Program-made: the position numbers and the translations under genes | Shown here: positions 21,619 through 29,696 of the stretch, one piece after another | Position numbering within the stretch: the stretch's first letter is position 1 | How the letters are laid out: each line of letters begins with the position of its first letter | Source of the DNA: Elysia marginata | Lineage: Eukaryota > Mollusca > Gastropoda > Plakobranchidae | NCBI GenBank assembly: GCA_019649035.1 | Contig: BMAT01000211.1 | Coordinates: 15,826-45,521, forward strand | DNA length: 29,696 nucleotides | Direction: 5' to 3' | The notes under the pieces: generated by a model | Told to the model about the DNA's origin: nothing | The model's input: only the letters and a program-made list of their open reading frames with translations | Databases searched by the model: none

Positions 21619-23463
21619 TTATAGAGTGCCAGAAAACACATCATGCGAAGCGTCTACCCCGGAGTTCGCTTCAAAAAACAATAAGGCATCACTGGGAATT
21701 TCGAGTAGAAGGTCGTCCACTTCAGAATTCATGCTACTGTTGCTGCTGATACTGTTGGGGGTGTTGGAGCAGCTGTTACTGTAGCCGCTGCAGTCAATGA
21801 GATGCCTAACGCCTTCCAAGACAGAGCTAGTCTCGGCTTCATCATCGTGGTTGAAGAACATGATGTCATTTGTTGATGTTCCATTACCGTCGTTAACGGC
21901 GTCAGTGGTGTTACGGATGTTGTTGTTGTTGTTGTTGTTGTTAATAAGAGCAGAGTTATTGTTTGTATCAAAGTTATAGTTTGAATGGGCAGGGTTACTG
22001 TGCACCGTAACCGAGGTGAAGAAAACATCATCATTGTCAATTTCAGGCGCTTCCGAAGACCTTCGTGGAAAGAAGGTTTCGCTGGCACTTGGGGGAACTT
22101 TATGGCCACTTGCATCTGAGGACTCGCTGCTGCAGCGACCACGATACTTATCTCTAACTGCCGCTCTCACTGTATCTGGCGTGGATCCGCCACTGGCAAG
22201 AACAGACCTCGGTCGACTGCAGAGGAAATTTGGTTGGTTCAAGACTGCGGGCGTCACATTTGTATCGGACGCGGTGATGCTGGCGTTGGCACTTCCGCTA
22301 AATGTTGAGTTGGGACTGTTGACTCTCATGTTGTCACCCGAGCTTATAGAGATTGAAGGCACTACCTGTGCTGGGGACGGGTGAGGCTGGAGTAAGCGGC
22401 ATAGGCCTGGATACTGGGCACTTTTGGGTTTTTGAGCTCCACTTGTTGTGGCACAAAGTTGGCGACCTGGACTAGCGCAGGCTTCTGTGTCGGTGCTGGA
22501 GGTGGTCATGCTGAATGAAGCAGACATGCGGAACACGTTGCTGTTTGAGTGGTTCTCGGAATACTGTGTGTGGTGGTAGCCTTGTCCCAGAGACATGCTA
22601 TGGTGATTAGGATAGGCCTGATGCTGTGGTGGTTGACATAGATGCTGAGGTATCTGCATATGCTGCTGCTGAGGCGTGTAGTAACTTTGTGGGTGTGGAA
22701 TGGTTCCTTCATACATGCATGACGACTGAGGGGTGTATGTGGAATGTTTTTGCTGATTGTGACCCGGTGAATGTGCAGGCTGTTGCCAGACTGGTTGGGG
22801 CGCGCTTACTTTGTAACGAATCTCGTCACTGCTGTCTGAGGAGGTAGTGGTGCTGCTGGATGCGAGAGAAGAGCAAACGGCGTGCTCTCGACTAGGAAAG
22901 TTACTCGAAGATGTCTGTGAAGTCTGTATAAAAAGCTGACTTTGAGAGGTCACGGCAGAGCTTTTTTCGAATCCCCTAGCTGTCGCCTTGTCATCTTTCG
23001 TCGGTTTTATAGGTGAGGGCAAGAAAGACGTGCTCATATCACCCAAGGCTGACGGCGAGCAGGAAACCATTTCACTGCACAACGATGCAGATAGAGACTC
23101 ATCGGAAATCTCCGAAATATTGGCGATCTCAGGAAAGTTTTTGGGAAACCCTGCAATGGGACTGCTACACAAGACATTGGCTATCGATGCAAAAGAGAAC
23201 TCCATTTCGTTCTCTTGTCCTTCACTATCAATCAACTTTTTCATATCTTCGGATTCTTCTTCTTCTTCATCGCTAATTGGCTCTGTCTTTATGGCCATAG
23301 TGGACTCATAATTGTCCATACTCTGCTGGTCAGGGTTTGGCTGGAAACATGGACATATCTTTCTATGGGCAGCCCATTTCCTGCGAAGCTCACCTTTGTC
23401 ATAGCGGAGTTGATGTACTTCTCTTAGTAGAGTTCTGTTGTGTTCCACAATCTTCTCTAGATT
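21619..23463 (-). CDS. bZIP gene, last coding exon (zipper and regulatory tail)
   Basis: The acceptor is TTTTTTCAATTAG, followed by AAT CTA GAG AAG, giving NLEKIVEHNRTLLREV and so on, in phase with the basic-region exon. The 614-residue frame is open throughout and ends in a stop at 21621-21619. It carries the zipper, the cysteine pair CPC, the SUMO-type motif, a run of Glu, long Gln/His/Tyr and Ser stretches, poly-Asn and the acidic C-terminus. This exon is clearly richer in GC than its flanks, as expected of selected coding sequence. Open frames on the other strand or in other frames here are shadows. Confidence 0.93.
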   Translation of the reverse strand, partial: NLEKIVEHNRTLLREVHQLRYDKGELRRKWAAHRKICPCFQPNPDQQSMDNYESTMAIKTEPISDEEEEESEDMKKLIDSEGQENEMEFSFASIANVLCSSPIAGFPKNFPEIANISEISDESLSASLCSEMVSCSPSALGDMSTSFLPSPIKPTKDDKATARGFEKSSAVTSQSQLFIQTSQTSSSNFPSREHAVCSSLASSSTTTSSDSSDEIRYKVSAPQPVWQQPAHSPGHNQQKHSTYTPQSSCMYEGTIPHPQSYYTPQQQHMQIPQHLCQPPQHQAYPNHHSMSLGQGYHHTQYSENHSNSNVFRMSASFSMTTSSTDTEACASPGRQLCATTSGAQKPKSAQYPGLCRLLQPHPSPAQVVPSISISSGDNMRVNSPNSTFSGSANASITASDTNVTPAVLNQPNFLCSRPRSVLASGGSTPDTVRAAVRDKYRGRCSSESSDASGHKVPPSASETFFPRRSSEAPEIDNDDVFFTSVTVHSNPAHSNYNFDTNNNSALINNNNNNNNIRNTTDAVNDGNGTSTNDIMFFNHDDEAETSSVLEGVRHLIDCSGYSNSCSNTPNSISSNSSMNSEVDDLLLEIPSDALLFFEANSGVDASHDVFSGTL

Positions 23464-25455
23464 CTAATTGAAAAAAGACAAAGAAGAGTAATGGGTTTGC
23501 TTAAGCAGTGAAGTTGAATAAAACATTTCATATATTACAATGAAGGCGATCGCAACAAGCCCATCCCTTATGTTTAATATATCTTTGTCAACTTATAGTT
23601 TTGTCTCACTGTTAGGCTCTAGTTTTGTCTCTCCATTTTTGCCCTCATTTTGTTCCTTCTTTTGGCTTTGACTTATATCTTTTTTTTTTCTGTCTGTCTG
23701 TCACTGCGTCTACTTGGGTCTGCCTCTTTGGCTTTCTCTGACAGCATATCCTTTGTTTGTGTGTCTATTAACTGTGCTTGTTTTCAGTCTGTCTATCATT
23801 TCTGTCTCTGTCTATCTGTCTCTGTCTCTCTGTCTGTCTGTCTCTGTCTGTCTGTCTCTCTTTCTCTCTCTCTCTCTCCCTCTCTTTCTTCCTCACACAT
23901 TTACTTTCAACGACCATACGCAAAAGTTAACTGCAGGAAGTCTTCTGTTGGTATGCAAGTGATTGTTTGAAATTGAATCTTCCTACAAACAAATATTGCT
24001 ATCCTATCAAATCAACAGTTAAATTTCTCTGAAATTAATTAAACCGAGTGCAGTGATTCACACTTTAAAAACATGTTTTTACTGTATTAGCTGCATGCTC
24101 GAAGTTTGAGACACTGTATCAATAATGCAATTGAATACTCTATTTTTCTGCCTGCACATGTTGGGTTTTTCATTTGGGTGCTGGCTGAGGGAGTTATATT
24201 ACAGACTAAACAAGTCATAGGTCATTATAACAGTAAATTAAACTTTGGTGTACAATTTTGACTGTTTAGCCTTTAATTGAGAATGCAAAGGTTCTGTCCT
24301 AAGATTGGCACAATTCCCAGTAGAACAGCACGTGATGGCATTATCATGAGACGTTACCGTTAACGTTGCTCGAAGTTGGTTAGAATAAGCTATTTTGTCT
24401 AGAACTAAATCTCCTGCATCCTAAATTCACCCTCGTGATCGATATGCTTTTTTTTTACAGGTTTTATGTACAAGCCATTTAAAACAGTGTACTTTTTAAG
24501 CCAGAGAAGGATCAGCTGCTAAAACAGCTTCGTTCTTGAGTTCTGACAAAATTTGCTAATCAGAAGCATTAGTAACCAAGTCAATTGAAGAAATGTCGAC
24601 CTAATAAGACCAAGCTTAAATCCAATATCTCTTAACTCTAAACATAGTTAACTCTAGACCACAACGCCTACCAAGTTAAAAAATTTAAGCAATTATTTTT
24701 TACATTGCGTAAATTATAAAAGCATACCTTAATAACATTGTATTGTGTGAGGCGTTTCTTTGTGCGGCATCTCTGAGCAGCGCGTCGATTTTGTTCTCGT
24801 CTTCTCTCTTTTTTCTCAATATCAACTGGAGTCATCTGGTTGGAACACAGCCGCAAGCAATAAACGACTTTAAATTTTTGTTTAAGAGGCACTAGGAAGA
24901 GTATTAAAAATATAATACTAAAAAGGCGATCTAAAACTACTTGCAGGGTTATCAGCTGCGGTAATATTAATGTGTAGACTAAGAATAGAAACAGGTTGAA
25001 AAGAAAAAGAAAACATACATTGAGACTTATGAGACATACAAATATAGAAATAAATAATGGGTAGACAGACAAAGAGGCAAAGAGATGGAATTAACTATGT
25101 GTAGACGCTTAGGGCTTTTCGAAGATATTAATAGACAACAAGGCATTTTAACTTTCTACATCTTCTCGAGTCTCCTACGAACAATAGAACTAGGAATATT
25201 TATTGATCTTTGGAGTCGGGTGTTTTAATTGTCTTTCAATTTGGAAGGACTTTTCATGAAAACAGAGAGTTAAACAAGAAAAATAAACGACACAATAAAC
25301 ATTAAGCTTTTTTGCCAATGACCTCTCACCTCTAACCTCCTGTTCCAGTTTTTTTCGACCTTCACTGGACTGAGCCGACCTCTGGCTTGCCTCCTTGCCA
25401 TGATGCTTCGCCTCAGGTTTTCACGTCTGTTTGGTGTCGGCGCCGTGCCCTCCAT
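21619..25455 (-). CDS. FOS/ATF3/BATF-class bZIP transcription factor (three coding exons)
   Basis: Predicted nuclear DNA-binding protein of 692 residues, joined from 25455-25330, 24835-24728 and 23463-21619; both joins are in phase 0. The basic region (about residues 49-66) has the bZIP signature NRRAAQRCR from Asn58. Zipper d positions are Val76, Ile83, Leu90, Leu97 and Leu104, followed by AAHR (109-112) and Cys115. From Asn58 to Cys115 it lines up without a gap to the same stretch of FOS as I recall it, including the AAHRxxC end shared by FOS and ATF3. Family members dimerise with JUN-type partners on AP-1/CRE sites, so a similar role is inferred. The tail holds IKTEPISDEEEE (SUMO-type, Lys137), Ser-Pro sites, Gln/His-rich and Ser-rich tracts, eight Asn (586-593) and an acidic-hydrophobic end VDDLLLEIPSDALLFF (from 660) that looks like an activation domain. 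Only 42 residues precede the basic-region exon, and the tail is long for the family. The choice among FOS, ATF3, JDP2 and BATF is left open, so no symbol is given. Confidence 0.88.
21919..21942 (-). repeat. Coding AAC repeat (eight Asn) in the bZIP tail
   Basis: Eight pure AAC codons on the minus strand give residues 586-593. With no interruptions, the length is likely to vary between alleles. Confidence 0.9.
23464..24727 (-). other. Intron 2 of the bZIP gene, with a TCTG/TC microsatellite
   Basis: A 1264-base GT-AG intron that splits the basic region from the zipper. It contains a pyrimidine-rich TCTG/TCTC tract at about 23690-23895 (GA/CAGA on the sense strand). No other gene or conserved element is seen in it. 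Confidence 0.8.
23690..23895 (+). repeat. TCTG/TC microsatellite within bZIP intron 2
   Basis: TCTG units followed by TC repeats. Pyrimidine-rich on the plus strand, purine-rich in the bZIP transcript. Confidence 0.9.
24728..24835 (-). CDS. bZIP gene, basic-region exon of 108 bp
   Basis: The acceptor is TTCCAACCAG and the donor is AAG|GTATGC. The exon encodes 36 residues, from MTPVDIEKKERRREQ through TQYNVIK, with the basic DNA-binding motif. As I recall, the FOS basic-region exon is also 108 bp, with the conserved Asn at residue 16 of the exon and the same phase; here Asn is also residue 16. That matching structure is the strongest evidence that this is a genuine member of the family and not a chance motif. 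Confidence 0.93.
24836..25329 (-). other. Intron 1 of the bZIP gene
   Basis: A 494-base GT-AG intron between the first coding exon and the basic-region exon. Nothing in it looks coding. The open frame running into the downstream exon is hydrophobic intron read-through. Confidence 0.8.
25330..25455 (-). CDS. bZIP gene, first coding exon
   Basis: Encodes 42 residues, MEGTAPTPNRRENL through NWNRRLE, rich in Arg and Lys. The ATG at 25455-25453 has a good context (G at -3, G at +4) and is preceded by an in-frame TAA 18 bases upstream, so this is the likeliest start. The exon ends GAG|GTGAGA, a strong donor, at a codon boundary. A coding exon further upstream that splices into the 108-bp exon cannot be excluded. 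Confidence 0.72.
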
Positions 25456-25489
25456 GACCTTTGAGGTCAGGGGTTAAAGAGCAAGGTCA
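25455..25489. promoter_or_regulatory. Three nuclear-receptor half-sites at the bZIP start
   Basis: TGACCT, a 3-base gap and AGGTCA (25455-25469) form a perfect everted repeat touching the ATG. A third AGGTCA lies at 25484-25489, preceded by GCA as in the extended half-sites used by NR5A/ERR-type receptors. Binding is not shown; the sites are seen and the function is inferred. Confidence 0.4.
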
Positions 25490-25725
25490 GTTCAGATGGT
25501 TCTTAGCCTGTAGCAACAATATAGTTGTGAATGCAAGTCCTCTAAGGTGAAAATTGTCTTTTATGCAAGTACAAGAAACAGATGCTTGAGAAACGACGGT
25601 GCGAGCAAGATGTTTGCGATGCGTTGTCTTCCAACCCTGAGAAAACAAGTTACGACCTTGTCGGCCTTCTCAGTACTGATATCAGGCTGATTATTGTCTT
25701 CATTGTCCCTCTAGGCGGCAATTAC
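25456..25725 (-). promoter_or_regulatory. Probable 5' UTR of the bZIP gene with a 17-codon upstream ORF
   Basis: On the minus strand an acceptor-like TTATTTTTCCAG ends at 25726, so the first coding exon may begin at 25725 with 270 bases of leader. Within it, an ATG at 25703-25701 opens a 17-residue frame (MKTIISLISVLRRPTRS) closing at 25650, well upstream of the main ATG. The acceptor and the leader are inferred. The sequence could equally be promoter. Confidence 0.4.
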
Positions 25726-25902
25726 CTGGAAAAATAAGTACAAAAATCTGTTAGATCGCAATGGTCATTACTTGCGTTGTTTCAAAAAATCAACCTCAAG
25801 AGAACAACGAACTGAGTTAGCTAAGAATACTTTAGAGAAAATGAGGACTTCCTCTACCATTTAGTACTACAGACATGTTTATATCAAATAGTCATTTTGC
25901 CC

Positions 25903-26012
25903 CTCTCTCCCATTCTCTCTGTCTGTCTGTCTGTCTGTTTCTCTCTCTCTCTTCTCTGTTTCTACAGCCCTATCTGCCTGTGCCTTTTTCGTCTCTCTCT
26001 CCTGCTCAGTAC
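25903..26012 (+). repeat. TC/TCTG microsatellite upstream of the bZIP gene
   Basis: TCTCTC then five TCTG units and further TC tract. It lies just beyond the presumed leader of the minus-strand gene. No exon is seen. Confidence 0.85.
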
Positions 26013-26215
26013 TGTCTCACACTTTTATCTCACCAGCCACATGTTTTCCAAGTTAAGTGGCTGGAGAGGCATAAAATTCTATTACCCTTCTTGGCACGTT
26101 GGCCAGCTATAATTATTATGTTATAGGTGGCAACTCTGAGCCTGTGGAATGTTAAAAACGTTCCGGGTCAATTTCACACTCATAACATTGGGGCTAAAGA
26201 TATGAAAAAGGCATA

Positions 26216-26374
26216 AAGATAGAAAGGGACACAGGGGAGAAAGAGATAGATAGATAGAAAGATAGTTAGAGAGGTAGAGAGATAGAGAGAGAGAGAGGGG
26301 GGAGAGAGAGAGAGTAACTGAAATAAGGGATCTCGAAACCGACATAGTTAGACAAAATAGACAGACAGACAGAC

Positions 26375-26441
<67 letters not shown>

Positions 26442-26495
26442 CATATAGGTAGGCAGATAATTAGAGAAATAGACGGATAAATAGATAGATAAAAA
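26216..26495 (+). repeat. GA and GATA/GACA microsatellite array
   Basis: GATA and GA units at 26246-26315, then GACA at about 26360 and a long pure GATA run (about 26375-26440). The Tyr/Leu/Ser frame on the minus strand is repeat translation. Confidence 0.95.
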
Positions 26496-27744
26496 TAAAG
26501 GCAAAATTACGTTGAGTAAATTGAACCCCCAACTGAGTACTCAACATACAGCTAAATGTGCCTCTCGAGAGGGCAATGTCCGGCAAAGTCTGGTAATGTC
26601 CTGTCATCAGACAATGAATAATGGCCAGTTCTCATCTGGCACTCTGCGGGCCGCCAGCGGTCAACCGTGGTCAAGCGTGGTGGAGCTCAGGACCGAGTTT
26701 GGTTTTTTTTTTTTGCGCTACATGTTTGTTCGGGCATGAATCGTGAGATCGAGAGTCCGGCTTGACTACTCAGCTGTGGTTGTTTGTTAGTTTGAGGTGC
26801 TGCCCACTCATATTTTTATCGATTGTCTTGTGTTTGCGGCATACACAGGTACGATGGACATTAACGATGTCGGCGTGTGACTAGGGAATAAGGGGTGAAG
26901 GAAATGGAATTTCTTTTTTTCTATTATTATTTGGCGGTAAGGAGAGGGAAATAGTGATAGTAATCTTTTGCGGTGTTTGAAGAGCATTAGGATGATCAAC
27001 TACCTCTGATGAATAATGAATAGAAGGTTTTGTTGTTGGTTTCTTTTGACGGATGGGCATACTTTTCATTTCGCATCCCCTTATCTTCTCCTCCAGTTAA
27101 TATCAGGTCGCGCGGTCATTGCCTGATTGGCATATGAGAAAAAAAAACGTACTTTCCGTTTTTGTCTCTCGTTCTCTATGATATCCATTGCTTAGACTCT
27201 CTTCCTATTTAACTATTACTACATGTAGGTCTTCTCACTTTTTCTCTCTCCCTTTATCCATCTCTCGGCAGTATTCTATCAATATATATCAAGATTATAA
27301 AAGATAACATTTATATATTCCTATAAATTACTTTCAAATAACAATAATAATTACATCACAAAAACAAAAGGTTTAAACAAAGTCATTAGAACTTAGATGT
27401 TTGCTTGCCGATATTCTTCCTTAACGCCAGATTCAAAATAATAATGATAAAAAGGTAAAAAGTGAAGAGCTATTCCCGTAGATTTGAAGTGGCAGAACTA
27501 ACGAATAGATACTTTTCACAGATGCGTTACCTGTCATAGAACAAAGAGAAAAGTTTGCCGATTTCATCAAGTTATGTCTATCATTATAGACTACAATGAT
27601 CATATAGATACCATGGCTTCATGGCATGCGCAGTTCGTAATATACACATTCCAACTACAGTAATTGTTTCCTGACAAGACAACAGGTGGCAAACCTCCAT
27701 CCCATTCCCACCCCTTTTAAGTCCAGCTGTGCGCACCCCTTCCC
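26496..27744. other. Non-coding stretch with a GC-rich patch
   Basis: About 26550-26700 is GC-rich (GCGGGCCGCCAGCGG) and contains GCCAGTTCTCATC, also found near 8078. It could be part of a worn repeat or a CpG-rich regulatory patch. No gene is supported. Confidence 0.45.
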
Positions 27745-27835
27745 CTCTCCGTCTGTCTGACTAAACTGTCTGTCTTTCTGTTTCTGTTTCTGTCTCTGTC
27801 TCTCTCTTTCTCTGTGTGTGTCTCCCTCTTTTAGT
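27745..27835 (+). repeat. TC/TCTG microsatellite
   Basis: TCTGTCTG, TTTCTG and TCTC units ending in CTTTTAGTTTTTTTTTAA. The Arg/Gln/Lys frame on the minus strand is an artefact. Confidence 0.85.
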
Positions 27836-28228
27836 TTTTTTTTAATCATTCTCACAAACAGATCTCTAACTGTGGAGAGCTCATTCTACTCAACTTGTGC
27901 TGTAAATAATTAGCAATAATTATATTTACACTTAAGCCCAAAATGACACAAAACACTTACAAAGCTTCCTATTCTTAGTACCGGTAATAATCTGCCAGAC
28001 AGATGGCCACAGTGCAAGAATGTAACAAAATAATCACAAGGCCAGACTTACTCGAGCTCATAATAATTATTAAATAAAGTAAATGCAGTTCCAACATATA
28101 ATTAAGTAGTTCAAAACTATTCCCAGACAGATGTAGGTTAGACGCGCTCGGGAGTAGAATTTCCTGTCAGACGCAGACGAAAGGGAGTACAGAAAATTAA
28201 TTGGTTGGAGTTAAAGGAGAGATAGGAG
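27836..28228. other. Non-coding stretch
   Basis: AT-rich sequence between two microsatellites; nothing recognised. Confidence 0.5.
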
Positions 28229-28255
28229 GAGAGATAGGAAGGGGGGGGGGTTAGG

Positions 28256-28298
<43 letters not shown>
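28229..28298 (+). repeat. G tract and GA microsatellite
   Basis: A run of G, GTTAGGGGGTT, then a pure GA tract of nearly 40 bases. Confidence 0.9.
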
Positions 28299-28300
<2 letters not shown>

Positions 28301-28911
28301 AGCCTGAGTTTGTAATGTAAACTACTGCCTGCCCTTTGGTTTGCTCGCATTACAAATCTCAGAAATTCTAGATGAATGTTATTTTAAAAGAGCCAAAGGA
28401 TCGTTCATTTTCATTACGGTGACGACATTGTCATTTTTAAATACGTTATGTTTGATAGCACATTTTTTTTTCAATTTCTGATAGGTATTTTGTTCAAATT
28501 AAATAATTGTGTGATTCAGCAAAGTTGTTTATCGCAGTATCGCCAGGCCCATATCTTTTCTTTCCACGCTAGGCCTACTTATTTTGTCAGGCATTTCAAT
28601 CCCTAGACAGCCATACTTCTATATTCTTCATCAGCTGGCTGAGTACTGTTACAATAGGTTTATTTTGTTTTTGCCAATCTTGCTATTTTTCACTTAAAGC
28701 GTCATAATCACAGCACCGGTAATTAAAAGAACAAGTACAAAGGGTTGCAGCGTGAGGTGAAATTTTTTAGTTCTGTGTGTTTGGAGGAGGAGGAGGGGAG
28801 GGGGGGGTCGACCCAATTTTGAGTAGCGAGTAGCGATTCCCTAGAAACAGAATATTAACAACCTGCCGAGATACCTTGTCGTCTGGACTGTTAAATAGAG
28901 CTCCGTTTCAG
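28299..28911. other. Non-coding stretch left of the candidate exon pair
   Basis: AT-rich with one GGAGGAGGAGGAGGGG-type G-rich run at about 28784-28807. It ends in the acceptor of the candidate exon. Confidence 0.5.
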
Positions 28912-29128
28912 ATCTATCATGGTGTGGAGATGCTGGTTCAAGGTATCACCAGTCCTATCCCTCTACAAGACCCAGACCCACAGCTGAAGAAACTGGCCTG
29001 GGGTATCCAGGGATGGGATTACTTAACAGTACTGGATCGCGATACTCCCTGGAGCGAGGACAGACCGCCAGGGAAGACATCCCTAGAACCTTATTAGATG
29101 TGGCAGACATAATGCATCAATCTATTGT
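28912..29128 (+). CDS. Candidate internal exon of an unidentified gene
   Basis: Acceptor CTCCGTTTCAG ends at 28911 and donor ATT|GTAAGA starts at 29129. In the frame beginning with the last two bases of a split codon it reads LSWCGDAGSRYHQSYPSTRP, then GYPGMGLLNSTGSRYSLERG and EDIPRTLLDVADIMHQSI, with an in-frame stop just upstream of the acceptor. The sequence is richer in GC than its flanks and has the mixed composition of a real, partly disordered protein. A second frame is also open to 29097, but reaches a stop before the donor. I do not recognise the family. Confidence 0.42.
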
Positions 29129-29474
29129 AAGAGCTGCTTTGTTTTGTTACGGCGAGCTTAAAGCTTGTTGAATTAGCTCTACTAGTAACCCTACTAACAT
29201 GGGTCTGTTTGCCCCGGCTTGTTCCAAGACTTAGATCTATCTTCAGCTTCTCCGAGAAATTAAAACTGATGTTAGAACAAAGAGAATGAGAAGTTATTTT
29301 TGGTTTCATTATTCTATAGCTGAATTAAAGCTCTAGAACAAAGTAATCATGATTTTGAGAAGGAGATAATGCGACGAAACACAAAAATGCTCTTAGTAGA
29401 CGAAGTTCAGCAAGACATCTTCCAGATCACTGAGTTAAGGCGTGCGCAGTTAAACTTAACATCTTTTATTACAG

Positions 29475-29529
29475 GGTGGTGTATATAGTGAGAGTAACTC
29501 TGAGAAGCTGTTTCTGAATTACTTCAGGG
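29475..29529 (+). CDS. Candidate next exon of the same unidentified gene
   Basis: Acceptor CATCTTTTATTACAG ends at 29474. The frame GGVYSESNSEKLFLNYFRG is in phase with the exon ending at 29128 (intron of 346 bases). A GTGAAT donor at 29530 would end it in phase 1; without splicing the frame stops at about 29563. The joined product would continue past the right edge of the window. Confidence 0.33.
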
Positions 29530-29680
29530 GTGAATTTAAATATTGTCTATACTCAAAGTTATGAATTCCGCAATAATAGAGCGGGTCTAAAATGCCGGTA
29601 GCCAAAGAAGGTGTCTGTTCTAACTTAATAAATTCAAGGTTCAATGAAAATTGGTGCAAAGAACCAAAAAAAAGCACATT

Positions 29681-29696
29681 GGGGGGGGGGGGGGGG
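29681..29696 (+). repeat. Poly-G run at the window end
   Basis: Sixteen G end the window. G runs of about eleven occur elsewhere in the window, so it may be genuine, or it may mark a contig edge or sequencing artefact. Confidence 0.9.

Noticed and set aside
21729-22384. Open frames antisense or out of frame to the bZIP tail (Thr-rich 137 codons; plus-strand 122 codons)
   Set aside because: They are shadows of the strongly supported bZIP reading frame and of its repeated codons.
24836-25072. Hydrophobic frame ahead of the basic-region exon that could pass for a membrane-anchored bZIP
   Set aside because: It lies upstream of a strong acceptor in intron 1, and the exon structure matches the FOS family without it.
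26121-26504. 127-codon Tyr/Leu/Ser frame on the minus strand
   Set aside because: Translation of the GATA array.
28876-29097. 73-codon frame SGLLNRAPFQIYHGVEM onward
   Set aside because: The overlapping frame is bounded by a stop before the acceptor and stays open to a strong donor, giving a better exon model; kept only as an alternative.

Overview
This window is animal nuclear DNA. It is AT-rich, intron-bearing and gene-poor, full of microsatellites and decayed LINE and SINE pieces, and has no operon-like packing. The reverse-transcriptase remnants (CR1/L2-like and RTE-like), the many TAGGCCTA and TCTAGATC words, and a FOS/ATF3-class bZIP gene with the intron positions usual for that family suggest a lophotrochozoan, most likely a gastropod mollusc. 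The species cannot be fixed from the sequence alone.

Only one gene can be assembled with confidence. A bZIP transcription factor lies on the minus strand (coding exons 25455-25330, 24835-24728 and 23463-21619). The three exons join in phase 0 with good splice signals and give 692 residues. The middle exon is exactly 108 bp and carries the basic region. The next exon starts in the leucine zipper and runs into a long Ser/Gln/Asn-rich tail with a SUMO motif and an acidic-hydrophobic C-terminus. Three AGGTCA nuclear-receptor half-sites crowd the start codon.

Layout, left to right. 1-7260 is non-coding, with TCTAGATC clusters, three tRNA-like SINE remnants and one perfect CRE. 7270-7640 (+) is an RTE-type LINE 3' end with a GAT tail. 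8581-10202 (-) is a 5'-truncated CR1/L2-type LINE with the RT domain and several disabling lesions. 10213-14850 is non-coding, with GA tracts, (GT)n-Gn composites, and paired AP-1 and ETS inverted repeats. 14855-15290 is a tandem duplication of about 160 bp. 15787-15997 is a near-perfect 99-bp-arm palindrome, followed by an unrecognised open frame. 16695-17120 (+) is a CR1 C-terminal relic. 17445-17596 is a possible small exon starting MGCVASK, followed directly by a tRNA-Ser/Leu-like SINE head. 17660-21618 is AT-rich, with a GATA/GACA array. 21619-25725 is the bZIP gene. 25900-28300 is dominated by microsatellites. 28912-29529 (+) holds two possible exons of an unidentified gene that would continue past the right edge. 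The window ends in 16 G.

No CRISPR array, intact tRNA, rRNA or complete autonomous transposon was seen. The most notable items are the palindrome at 15787-15997, the bZIP gene architecture, and the possible new exons at the right edge.
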